DNA of 64,000 nt from Streptomyces sp. NBC_01262 (GTDB lineage: Bacteria > Actinomycetota > Actinomycetes > Streptomycetales > Streptomycetaceae), in NCBI RefSeq assembly GCF_036226365.1, contig NZ_CP108462.1, forward strand, positions 6,091,501 to 6,155,500, read 5' to 3'. Of this stretch, positions 41,701-50,900 are shown piece after piece. Below the pieces are notes generated by a model that was given only the letters and a program-made list of their open reading frames with translations, did no database searches and had not been told where the DNA came from. The translations under genes and the position numbers were made by a program. Every line of letters begins with the position of its first letter. The first letter of the stretch is position 1.

Positions 41701-42921
41701 TTAGGACAGGCGTTCGATCACCATGGCCATGCCCTGGCCGCCGCCGACGCACATCGTCTCCAGGCCGAACTGCTTGTCGTGGAACTGCAGCGAGTTGATC
41801 AGGGTGCCCGTGATGCGCGCGCCGGTCATCCCGAAGGGGTGGCCGACGGCGATCGCGCCGCCGTTGACGTTCAGCCGGTCCAGGTCGATGCCGAGGTCCT
41901 GGTAGGAGGGGATGACCTGGGCGGCGAAGGCCTCGTTGATCTCGACCAGGTCGATGTCGGAGATGCTCAGGCCCGCGCGCTTGAGGGCCTGCTTCGACGC
42001 CTCGACCGGGCCGTAGCCCATGATCTCCGGGGAGAGCCCCGACACGCCCGTCGAGACGACCCGGGCCAGCGGGGTCAGGCCCAGCTCGCGCGCCTTGGTG
42101 TCGCTCATGATCACCAGCGCCGCGGCGCCGTCGTTGAGCGGGCAGCAGTTGCCCGCCGTGACCGTGCCGTCGGGGCGGAATACCGGCTTGAGGCCCTGCA
42201 CGGCCTCCAGGGACACGCCCGCGCGCGGCCCGTCGTCCTTCGACACGACGGTGCCGTCCGGGAGCGTCACCGGGGTGATCTCGCGCTCCCAGAAGCCGTT
42301 CTTGATGGCTTCCTCGGCCAGGTTCTGCGACCGCACGCCGAACTCGTCCTGCTCGGCGCGGGTGATGCCCTTCAGGGCGGCCAGGTTCTCGGCGGTCTGC
42401 CCCATCGCGATGTACGCGTCCGGGAGGATCCCGTCCTCACGCGGGTCGTGCCACTCGCCGCCACCGGTCTCCGCCCGGTGCGCGGTGCGGGCCCGCGCCT
42501 CGTCGAAGACCGGATTCATGGTGTCCGGGAGGCCGTCCGAGCTGCCCTTGACGGTGCGCGACACGGTCTCGACGCCGGCCGAGATGAAGACGTCGCCCTC
42601 GCCCGCCTTGATCGCGTGCAGCGCCATCCGGGTGGTCTGCAGCGAGCTGCTGCAGTAGCGCGTGATCGTACAGCCGGGCAGGTGGTCCATCCCGAGCTGC
42701 ACGGCCACGATCCGGCCCAGGTTGTAGCCCATCTCCCCGCCGGGGAGGCCGCAGCCCAGCATCAGGTCGTCGATCTCCCGGGGGTCCAGCGACGGGATCT
42801 TGTCCAGCGCCGCCTTCACGATCGTGGCGGTGAGGTCGTCCGGGCGCAGGTCCTTCAGCGAACCCTTGAATGCCCGCCCGATCGGCGAACGGGCGGCAGA
42901 GACGATCACGGCTTCGGGCAT
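41701..42921 (-). CDS. Acetyl-CoA C-acetyltransferase (thiolase)
   Basis: 406 residues. Thiolase catalytic residues are all present: Cys90 in TRYCSSSLQTTRMAL, NEAFAAQV (Asn/Glu), His in AVGHPFGMTGAR and the second Cys in MCVGGGQGMAMV. It catalyses reversible condensation of two acetyl-CoA or thiolysis of 3-ketoacyl-CoA. No beta-oxidation multifunctional protein adjoins, so it may act in acetoacetyl-CoA metabolism or as general ketothiolase. Monocistronic. Confidence 0.96.
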   Translation of the reverse strand: MPEAVIVSAARSPIGRAFKGSLKDLRPDDLTATIVKAALDKIPSLDPREIDDLMLGCGLPGGEMGYNLGRIVAVQLGMDHLPGCTITRYCSSSLQTTRMALHAIKAGEGDVFISAGVETVSRTVKGSSDGLPDTMNPVFDEARARTAHRAETGGGEWHDPREDGILPDAYIAMGQTAENLAALKGITRAEQDEFGVRSQNLAEEAIKNGFWEREITPVTLPDGTVVSKDDGPRAGVSLEAVQGLKPVFRPDGTVTAGNCCPLNDGAAALVIMSDTKARELGLTPLARVVSTGVSGLSPEIMGYGPVEASKQALKRAGLSISDIDLVEINEAFAAQVIPSYQDLGIDLDRLNVNGGAIAVGHPFGMTGARITGTLINSLQFHDKQFGLETMCVGGGQGMAMVIERLS

Positions 42922-43087
42922 CGCGGGCTCCTCGTCGAGGCGGCGGTCTGTTGTGCGGCTTGCTGTGGCTGGACTCTCTGCGAAGTTACCCGCCCGTAGT
43001 GCAGTGCGTCACGCGCTGTGCGCTGTGACACGGGCCACCGATCTTTGACGCGGCGCTCGCGGGCGGTTGCGGGGCGGTTGGCGTCCG

Positions 43088-43204
43088 CGCGCCGCGGCCG
43101 GAGGGGCTTCCCCCACCCCGCCCCTTCCCGAAACCATGGGGCTTCGCCCCCTGGACCCCCGAACGCCCTTCGGGCGTGTCCTCAAGCGCCGGACGGGCTG
43201 AAAT
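43088..43204. repeat. Streptomyces intergenic repeat, reverse copy
   Basis: Reverse copy of the element at 33706-33775: the CCTCAAGCGCCGGACGGGCT block ends near 43202, preceded by the GAACGCCCTTCGGGCGT hairpin and GGGGCTTCGCCCC (43139-43151). Its outer part, CCCACCCCGCCCCTTCCCGA, matches the complement of the element at 59048-59125. Lies downstream of the SGNH hydrolase gene (minus strand) and may terminate it. Confidence 0.75.
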
Positions 43205-44210
43205 CCGCCGGCTCCGGGCCGGAGGCCGCGGCGTCGGGGAGGCGGCGGCGACGGCGGCGCATGAGGAGGGCCCAGCGGCCGCGGGGGCCGGAGGCGGCAC
43301 CGACGGCGGCGGCGACCTCGGTGCCGCCCTCGGAGGCGGCGGCCGCGGCGGCCTGGGCGACGGGGAGGACGCCTTCGCCGCGGCGGGCGTCGGGGCGGTC
43401 CTCGGGCCAGAGGCCGAGGCCGGCGCAGAGGGAGGGGAGCATGGCCATGGCGGCCGTCGCGTACCCCTCAGCCGACGGGTGGTAGTTGTCGGGGCCGAAC
43501 ATCTCGCGGGGCCGGGACTCGAATTCCGGCCCCAGGAGCGCGCCCAGCGACACCGTACGGCCGCCGAGCCCGACCACGGCGATGGTCTGGGCGGCGGCCA
43601 GCTGGCGGCTCAGCCGCCGGGCCACCCAGCGCAGGGGCTGCTGCACCGGCTCGACGCTGCCCAGGTCGGGGCAGGTGCCGACGACGACCTCGCTGCCCGC
43701 CTCGCGCAGGCGGCGTACGGCGTCGGAGAGAAACCGTACGGATTTGGCCAAAGGCATCCTGCGCGTGACGTCATTCGCGCCGATCATGATCACGCAGGCG
43801 TCCGGCACGACCCCCTCGCCGTCCAGCAGCTGCGTCACCTGGCGGGCCAGGTCGTCGGACTGCGCCCCCGGATTCGCGACGTTCACCAGCCGCACCGGCC
43901 GCTCCGCGACCGCCGCCAGCCCCGAGGCCAGCAGTGCGCCGGGGGTCTCGCGGGCGCGGTGGACGCCCTGGCCTGCGGCGGTGGAGTCGCCGAGGAAGCC
44001 GAGGATCAGCGGCGGCTCGGCATGCACGAACAACGAACCGTAGCGGCCGTCGGCGCGCGGCGCGACGGCGTCGGAGCCACCGACGATGCGTCTGGCGAGC
44101 GCGACCTCGGTCAGCAGAAGGCCGACCGCGGCGCCGCCCAGCAGGCTGATTCCACCGCCGCCGTACGCGGCGGCCTGCGCGATACGCCGCGCGACCCGTG
44201 CCCTCGACAT
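43182..44210 (-). CDS. SGNH/GDSL hydrolase
   Basis: 342 residues. After an N-terminal membrane helix (about 17-36), the SGNH fold is complete: block I GDSTAAGQG (Ser76), Gly block (NVANPGAQSDDLARQ), GAND (about 150) and the catalytic Asp/His in DNYHPS (about 242). The long C-terminal tail is basic and Ala-rich (GRWALLMRRRRRRLPDAAASG). A membrane-anchored esterase, lipase or acyl-glycan hydrolase. The last part of the gene overlaps the intergenic repeat, whose ...CGGACGGGCT gives the C-terminal FSPSGA. Confidence 0.9.
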   Translation of the reverse strand: MSRARVARRIAQAAAYGGGGISLLGGAAVGLLLTEVALARRIVGGSDAVAPRADGRYGSLFVHAEPPLILGFLGDSTAAGQGVHRARETPGALLASGLAAVAERPVRLVNVANPGAQSDDLARQVTQLLDGEGVVPDACVIMIGANDVTRRMPLAKSVRFLSDAVRRLREAGSEVVVGTCPDLGSVEPVQQPLRWVARRLSRQLAAAQTIAVVGLGGRTVSLGALLGPEFESRPREMFGPDNYHPSAEGYATAAMAMLPSLCAGLGLWPEDRPDARRGEGVLPVAQAAAAAASEGGTEVAAAVGAASGPRGRWALLMRRRRRRLPDAAASGPEPADFSPSGA

Positions 44211-44302
44211 GCTGCCCTGCCACCTCCAGTTGCGGGGGCGCGAGCCGAAGCGGCCCGCACCCTCTCAACACCTAATTGCCCCGCCGTGTGCCCGGAGCAA
44301 CG

Positions 44303-45097
44303 TCACGCGAGACGTTGTTGAGCCACGTACCAGGCGAGCTGCGTGCGATTGGCGGTACCAGTGGACTCCATGAGGGACCGGATGCGCCGCTGCAGCGTAC
44401 GCAGCGAGATGCCGAGCTGTGTGGCCACCGCCTTGTCCGGCAGGCCGGACATCAGCAGTGACAGCAGCTGCGCGTCGAGCGTGGGCGAGTCCGGGACCTC
44501 CGGGTCCTCCGGGTTCTGCGTGAAGCGCAGCGGAGTCGCCCGCAGCCAGCGGTCCTCGAACAGCTCCAGCAGCGCGTCGACCAGCAGCGACGGATGCAGC
44601 AGCAGCAGTCCGCCGGAGGCGAGGTCGCCGCGCTCGCTCTCGCCGTGCAGCGGCAGCAGCGCGCGCTCGCCGTCGACGATCATCAGCTTCATGGGCACCC
44701 GCGGCGTGGCCCGGGCCTGCTCACCCGGTGGGATGAAACCCGGCAGATCGGCCGAGCCGGGGTAGGCCAGCGCGCTCGCCTCGTACAGCGACCGGTACAC
44801 CACCCCCGCGGCCTGCCGCTCGGCCTGCACCGGGTTCTCCTGGTCCACGTACGGCGGCCGGACGAAGCCCAGCACCTCCTTGCGGGCCTCGCGCTGCAGT
44901 AACTGCACCTGGCGCCGCTGCTCGGCCTCGCCGTAGATCACCTCGCCGACACCGCCGGGCAGGGCGGCGGCGGGGCCGTCCGGCGCGGAAGCCCCCTGAA
45001 CGGACGGCGCCTGCGCGAGGGCCTCCAGCCGGTCGCGTACGGAAGCGAGCTCGGCGGCGAGGCCGGTCAGTGTCGTGGCGAAAGGCTCACCGGGCAT
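44303..45097 (-). CDS. LuxR-type HTH regulator with a TTA codon
   Basis: 264 residues from the ATG at 45097. A sensor-like helical N-terminus contains a coiled segment (LTGLAAELASVRDRLEALAQ). A middle ligand-like domain follows, with PMKLMIVDGERALLPL. The C-terminal LuxR/GerE HTH (about 200-262) reads LDAQLLSLLMSGLPDKAVATQLGISLRTLQRRIRSLM. Codon 66 is TTA (44900-44902, minus strand; Leu in QVQLLQREA), the only in-frame TTA I found in the window's genes. Translation should therefore need the bldA tRNA encoded 6.7 kb away. The frame is open to 45262, but conserved-looking sequence starts at 45097. Targets are unknown. Confidence 0.88.
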   Translation of the reverse strand: MPGEPFATTLTGLAAELASVRDRLEALAQAPSVQGASAPDGPAAALPGGVGEVIYGEAEQRRQVQLLQREARKEVLGFVRPPYVDQENPVQAERQAAGVVYRSLYEASALAYPGSADLPGFIPPGEQARATPRVPMKLMIVDGERALLPLHGESERGDLASGGLLLLHPSLLVDALLELFEDRWLRATPLRFTQNPEDPEVPDSPTLDAQLLSLLMSGLPDKAVATQLGISLRTLQRRIRSLMESTGTANRTQLAWYVAQQRLA

Positions 45098-45261
45098 GTG
45101 CCACCCCCCAGTGACGTAAGTGCGACGTGTCGTGAACGCGCCACTGCGCGACTCTACCGCCGCATGATGCACGCGGTACGTAACAGCAGCGTGAAGCGTT
45201 CGCCCGCACACCCTGCCCGACCGCTTACGCTGGCCTGACAATCTCGGAGAACCCGGAGACA

Positions 45262-46650
<1,389 letters not shown>

Positions 46651-47117
46651 TCGTTCCGCGAAGTGGTACAGGGGCGTCACGTCCGCGCAGCACGCGCTTA
46701 ACACTGGTCCGGCACATTGGTGGATGTCAGCAGGACGCAAGTTCAACTGACACCCACGAATGTGGCGCCAAGGACCTCCGGAGCGGCTCCCGGACCTCCA
46801 TGGTGACCCTAGGACGTGAAGCCCGGCCCTGACCCGGCTCACGTCCCTCGCGGGGACCGCCGTCGTCCCGCCCCCTCGGGCAACCGAGGGGTGCGGCGGT
46901 CCCCGCGCTAATCTTTTTTTGGAGGCGATTTCGCCTCCGCTTCGCTCAGCCGCTGTCGACGGTCGACGTGCTCGGTCGCTCGTACCTCGCTCCCTGCGCG
47001 CGTCTCCCTTTCGACAGCGGCCGCTCCGCTTTGGCTCACTCGCCTACGTCGGCCGCAGATGCCGGGTGGGCGTCGGCCGCGTACCCGGGGGGTTTCGGTT
47101 TCGGAACGTCTGGTTCC
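46651..47117 (+). other. Structured intergenic region
   Basis: 467 bases with no credible gene. It contains an 18-bp imperfect inverted repeat (46713-46730 and 46747-46764, two mismatches), a strong terminator (next entry), a second short hairpin GGAGGCGA-TT-TCGCCTCC (46921-46938) directly after the T run, and CCGCTGTCGA/TCGACAGCGG (46950-46959, 47011-47020). The region is locally lower in GC than neighbouring genes. Confidence 0.6.
46849..46920 (+). terminator. Two-tier intrinsic terminator with U tract
   Basis: Outer stem CGCGGGGACCGCCG (46849-46862) with complement at 46894-46907. Inside it is an independent hairpin CCCCTCGG-GCAA-CCGAGGGG (46872-46891) with a GNRA tetraloop. Seven Ts at 46914-46920 follow, rare in this genome. 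Likely the end of the cystathionine beta-synthase transcript. Confidence 0.85.
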
Positions 47118-47933
47118 ATGGCCCGCATGCACCACATGCACGAAGATGTCGAGGCCCTGATACGTGGCGTGGTCGCCGAAGAGGTGACCTCCCGCTTCGG
47201 GAAGCTCTCCGAAGGGGACGTCAGCGAGAAGAAGGGGCCCCTGGACCTGGTCACCGTTGCCGACCGGCGGGTCGAAGCGCGGCTGACGGAGGCGCTGACC
47301 GCCCTGCTGCCGGGCTCGGCGGTGATCGGCGAGGAGGCCGTGCACGCCGATCCGACGCTGAAGGACGCGCTGCTCGGCGATGACCCGGTGTGGATCATCG
47401 ACCCGATAGACGGTACGTCGAATTTCGTACGGGGAGACCCGTCGTTCGTGACCCTCGTCGCCCTCGCGCGCGGCGGCGAGCTGCTCGCATCGTGGATCCA
47501 CCACCCCGTGTCGGGGCGGATGGCGGTCGCCCGGCGCGGCGAGGGCGCGCTGCTGGACGGCCAGCCGCTGCGGATCGAGGCGGGGGAACAGGAGGGGCCG
47601 GTGCTGATGGCCTCGGCCAGGCCCGAGCACCTCACGGGTGAGCAGTACGAGCGCTTCTACGGACTGGGGCCGGCGCACGGAGTCAAGGCGTGCGCCAGCG
47701 GCTCGGCCGGGTGTGACTACCTGGACGTCGCCAGGGGGCAGCTGGACGCGGTGACGTACGTGTACGACAACCCGTGGGATCACTCGGCCGGCATCCTGCT
47801 GGTGGCCGAGGCTGGCGGCACGGTCCTGGGCCCGGCCGGACGGCCCTGGCGGATGGCCGACGTGGACCGGCCGTTCACGGCGGCGCGGGACGCGGCGACG
47901 GCCCGGCGGGTGGCGGGGCTGCTGCGGGCCTAG
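47118..47933 (+). CDS. Inositol-monophosphatase family enzyme
   Basis: 271 residues from the ATG at 47118. Li-sensitive phosphatase fold: metal-binding VIGEEAVHAD, WIIDPIDGTSNFVRGDPSF (the family signature) and YDNPWDHSAGILLVAEAGG near the end. It dephosphorylates inositol phosphate, histidinol phosphate or related sugar phosphates; the exact substrate is not readable. Alternative starts at 47127 or 47136; the frame extends further upstream but the sequence there lacks coding features. Confidence 0.9.
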   Translation: MARMHHMHEDVEALIRGVVAEEVTSRFGKLSEGDVSEKKGPLDLVTVADRRVEARLTEALTALLPGSAVIGEEAVHADPTLKDALLGDDPVWIIDPIDGTSNFVRGDPSFVTLVALARGGELLASWIHHPVSGRMAVARRGEGALLDGQPLRIEAGEQEGPVLMASARPEHLTGEQYERFYGLGPAHGVKACASGSAGCDYLDVARGQLDAVTYVYDNPWDHSAGILLVAEAGGTVLGPAGRPWRMADVDRPFTAARDAATARRVAGLLRA

Positions 47934-47959
47934 GGTCTGTCCGACCGGACAGGCCCTAG
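47930..47959. terminator. Terminator spanning both stop codons of convergent genes
   Basis: CTAGGGTCTGTCCG (47930-47943) and CGGACAGGCCCTAG (47946-47959), one G-T pair. The TAG at each end of the palindrome serves as stop codon for the plus-strand phosphatase (47931-47933) and the minus-strand membrane protein (47956-47958). Confidence 0.75.
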
Positions 47960-48402
47960 TCTTCCCAGGCGTCGTCCGGCTTGGCGCGGCGGCGGCGGTC
48001 CAGGCTCCGCTCGCCGGCGAACACGCCGATGGACTGCGCGGCGTTGACGCCGACGATGCCGATCCAGGTGACCAGCAGCCCGGGGAGCCCGGAGTTCGAG
48101 GCGATCGCGGACAGCGGGATCGCGAGGATCAGGGAGAAGCCGGCCAGTCCGTAGCGGCCGAAGCGGCTGCCGCCCGCGTCGGGCGGGCCGGGGCGGGTGA
48201 CGGGGCGGCCGGCGCGGGCGAACGAGGTCTGGTGCTCGGCCAGTTCGCGGCGTACGCGGCGCTCGATCTGGGCGTCGAGGCGCTTGTCGATCTTCTCCAT
48301 GAAGGAGTCGACGAGCGCGGACTCGTATTCCTCACCGAGATCCTTGCGCGCCTGGATGGTGGCGGCGAGTTCCTTCTGCAGCTCTTGGTCGCGGGCGTCC
48401 AT
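47956..48402 (-). CDS. Small membrane protein
   Basis: 148 residues. An N-terminal coiled-coil segment (ELQKELAATIQARKDLGEEYESALVDSFMEKIDKRLDAQIERRVRRELAEHQ) is followed by two TM helices (about 80-120: YGLAGFSLILAIPLSAIASNSG and GLLVTWIGIVGVNAAQSIGVF), and a basic tail. Common in Streptomyces as 'integral membrane protein' without known role; the coiled coil suggests self-association on the cytosolic side. Confidence 0.85.
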   Translation of the reverse strand: MDARDQELQKELAATIQARKDLGEEYESALVDSFMEKIDKRLDAQIERRVRRELAEHQTSFARAGRPVTRPGPPDAGGSRFGRYGLAGFSLILAIPLSAIASNSGLPGLLVTWIGIVGVNAAQSIGVFAGERSLDRRRRAKPDDAWED

Positions 48403-48529
48403 GTGTCAACCGTAGGGAGCCGGGCGGCGGTTGACACTGGGGTAAACCCCCTAAGCCTGTCGGGGGAGGTCCCCTCCCCGGGGAGGATGCGCAGCGTGTG
48501 GCGGGTGGCGGATGCGTACAGTCGGAGGC

Positions 48530-49897
48530 ATGCATCTGCTGCCCGCCCTGACGGCCCCCGCCTCGGCCGATTCCGGCGACGCCGTCACCGTCGCCGGCCG
48601 TTCCTGCTCCCGTGAGGAACTGCTCGGGGCGGCCGCCGCAGTGGCCGCCCGGATCGGCGGCGCCCCGGCCGTCGCGGTGAACGCGGCGCCGGCCCTGGAG
48701 ACGGTGGTGGCCGTCGTGGGCGGGCTGCTGGCCGGGGTGCCGGTGGTGCCGGTGCCGCCGGACGCCGGGCCGGCCGAGCGGGACCACATCCTGGGCGACT
48801 CGGGTGCCCAGGTGCTGCCCCCGGTCGATCTGGCGGAGCGGGCGGACTGGCGCGGGGCGGAGCCGGCGGCGGACGCCACGGCGCTCGTCCTCTATACGTC
48901 GGGTACCACCGGGCCGCCCAAGGGCGTACTGGTCGCGCGGCGGGCCGTCGCGGCCGACCTGGACGCGCTCGCCGCCGCGTGGGACTGGACGGCCGAGGAC
49001 ACGCTGGTCCACGGGCTGCCGCTGTTCCATGTCCACGGCCTCGTGCTGGGCGTGCTGGGGGCGCTGCGGGTCGGCAGCCGGCTGGTCCACACGGGCAGGC
49101 CGACCCCGGATGCGTACGCGGCGGCGGGCGGCTCGCTGTACTTCGGTGTGCCGACGGTGTGGGGGCGGGTGGCCCAGGACGCCGCCGCCGCGCGGGCGTT
49201 GGGCGGGGCGCGGCTGCTGGTCTCCGGGAGCGCGCCGCTGCCCGCACCGGTGTTCCGCCGGCTGGAGGAGCTGACCGGGCAGCGGCCCGTCGAGCGCTAC
49301 GGCATGACGGAGACCCTGATCACGCTGAGCACCCGGGCCTCCGGCGAGCGCCGGCCCGGGTCCGTCGGCCTGCCGCTGGACGGGGTCGTGACGCGGCTCG
49401 TCGGCGAGGACGGGGAGCCGGTGCCGTACGACGGGGCGACGATCGGCGAGCTCCAGGTGAAGGCCGCGACCCTGTTCGACGGCTACCTCGGGCGGCCGGA
49501 GGCCACGGCGGCCTCGTACGCGGCCGACGGCTGGTTCCGGACCGGGGACATGGCCGTCATCGAGCCGGACGGCATGCACCGGATCGTGGGGCGGGCCTCC
49601 ACCGATCTCATCAAGTCCGGCGGTTACCGGATCGGCGCGGGCGAGGTCGAGAACGCGCTCCTGGACCACCCGGGGGTGCGGGAGGCGGCGGTCGTCGGGG
49701 CGCCGCACGAGGACCTGGGGCAGGAGATCGTGGCGTATGTCGTCGCCGACATCGACGCGGTCGGTGAGAGAGCGCTCATCGACTTCGTCGCGGGGCATCT
49801 GTCCGTCCACAAGCGGCCGCGCAGGGTGATCTTCCTGGACGCTCTGCCGCGCAATGCGATGGGCAAGCCGCAGAAGGGGCTGCTGCCGCCCCCGTGA
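48530..49897 (+). CDS. Acyl-CoA synthetase, MatB-like (AMP-forming)
   Basis: 455 residues, ATG with CGGAGG. ANL-superfamily motifs: P-loop YTSGTTGPPKG (122-132), GLPLFHVHGLVLGVLGALRVG, ERYGMTET, DGWFRTGDMAVIEPDG, and a C-terminal GRASTDLIKSGGYRIGAGEVE hinge with the Lys in NAMGKPQK. Length and the HVHGL and RYGMTET blocks match MatB malonyl-CoA synthetases (about 480 residues), which supply extender units. Another acyl acid substrate cannot be excluded. Confidence 0.9.
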   Translation: MHLLPALTAPASADSGDAVTVAGRSCSREELLGAAAAVAARIGGAPAVAVNAAPALETVVAVVGGLLAGVPVVPVPPDAGPAERDHILGDSGAQVLPPVDLAERADWRGAEPAADATALVLYTSGTTGPPKGVLVARRAVAADLDALAAAWDWTAEDTLVHGLPLFHVHGLVLGVLGALRVGSRLVHTGRPTPDAYAAAGGSLYFGVPTVWGRVAQDAAAARALGGARLLVSGSAPLPAPVFRRLEELTGQRPVERYGMTETLITLSTRASGERRPGSVGLPLDGVVTRLVGEDGEPVPYDGATIGELQVKAATLFDGYLGRPEATAASYAADGWFRTGDMAVIEPDGMHRIVGRASTDLIKSGGYRIGAGEVENALLDHPGVREAAVVGAPHEDLGQEIVAYVVADIDAVGERALIDFVAGHLSVHKRPRRVIFLDALPRNAMGKPQKGLLPPP

Positions 49898-49978
49898 GCG
49901 CGTATACGCTCATACAGCACGCTGCCGAGTGAATATCGGATACCGGCAGGTGTGAGGGAGCGGGAGGACGGCTTGCGT

Positions 49979-50854
49979 ATGGACACGGCGGAGCGGGCGG
50001 CGGCGGACAGCCCGGCGGACGACGGTGCCGCGCGGCTGATGAAGCTCTTCGAGGCCCACCGCCTCACGCCCACCCAGCGGCGCATCGCCCACTGTCTCGT
50101 CCGGCGGGCCGCCGACGCGCCCTTCCTGTCCAGCGTCGAGGTTGCCGAGCTGGCCGGGGTCAGCCAGCCCTCGGTGACCCGCTTCGCCGTGGCCCTCGGT
50201 TACGACGGCTACCCCGCGCTGCGCAAGCACCTGCGCGAGGTCGTCCCGCCCGGCACCGCGCAGGGGGCGCCCGCGGACTCGTACAACGAGTACCAGGAAG
50301 CCGTCCACGCCGAGATCGAGAACCTCCGCCACCTCGCCGCCCTGCTCGCCGACCCCGGGCCCGTGGCCCGCGCCGGCACCCTGCTCGCGGCCTCCCGGCC
50401 GCTCCTCGTACTCGGCCTGCGCGCGGCGAGCGCCCAGGCGGGCGGCTTCGCCTACTTCGCCGCCAAGGTCCACCCCGACGTCCGGCTGATCGACGAGGGC
50501 GGCACGATGCTCGCCGACCGCGTCGACGCGGCCGTACGCGCCGGGGCCACCGCCCTGCTGTGCTTCGCCCTGCCGCGCCATCCGCGCGAGGTCGTGGACG
50601 CCCTCGCCTATGCCAAGGCCGCCGGCCTGACCGTCATCACCGTCGCCGACAGCACCTTCGCGCCCGTCGCCGCCCACTCCGACCTGCTGCTCCCGGCAGC
50701 CGTCGGCACCGGCCTCGCCTTCGACACCGCGTGCTCCCCGATGCTGCTGGGGCGGGTGCTGCTGGAAGCCATGTGCGACGGACTGCCGGATGCGCAGGCA
50801 CGGCTTGAGGAGTTCGACGCACGGGCGGCGGCCCGGAGCCTCTTCGTGGAGTGA
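49979..50854 (+). CDS. MurR/RpiR-family regulator (HTH + SIS)
   Basis: 291 residues. HTH_6 domain (about 15-85; LTPTQRRIAHCLVRRAADAPFLSSVEVAELAGVSQPSVTRFAVALGY) and a sugar-phosphate-isomerase-like SIS domain (about 120-250; RPLLVLGLRAASAQAGGFAYFAAKVHPDVRLID). Senses a phosphosugar or, near hut genes, perhaps another metabolite. ATG 49979 is 11 bases from GGAGG; an in-frame TTG at 49973 has better spacing. A tentative target is the inverted repeat over the hutU promoter, 4 kb downstream. Confidence 0.9.
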   Translation: MDTAERAAADSPADDGAARLMKLFEAHRLTPTQRRIAHCLVRRAADAPFLSSVEVAELAGVSQPSVTRFAVALGYDGYPALRKHLREVVPPGTAQGAPADSYNEYQEAVHAEIENLRHLAALLADPGPVARAGTLLAASRPLLVLGLRAASAQAGGFAYFAAKVHPDVRLIDEGGTMLADRVDAAVRAGATALLCFALPRHPREVVDALAYAKAAGLTVITVADSTFAPVAAHSDLLLPAAVGTGLAFDTACSPMLLGRVLLEAMCDGLPDAQARLEEFDARAAARSLFVE

Positions 50855-50900
50855 GGGTGAGGCCCCGGGCCGCCGCGTGCTTGCGCGCTCCTGACTGTGC

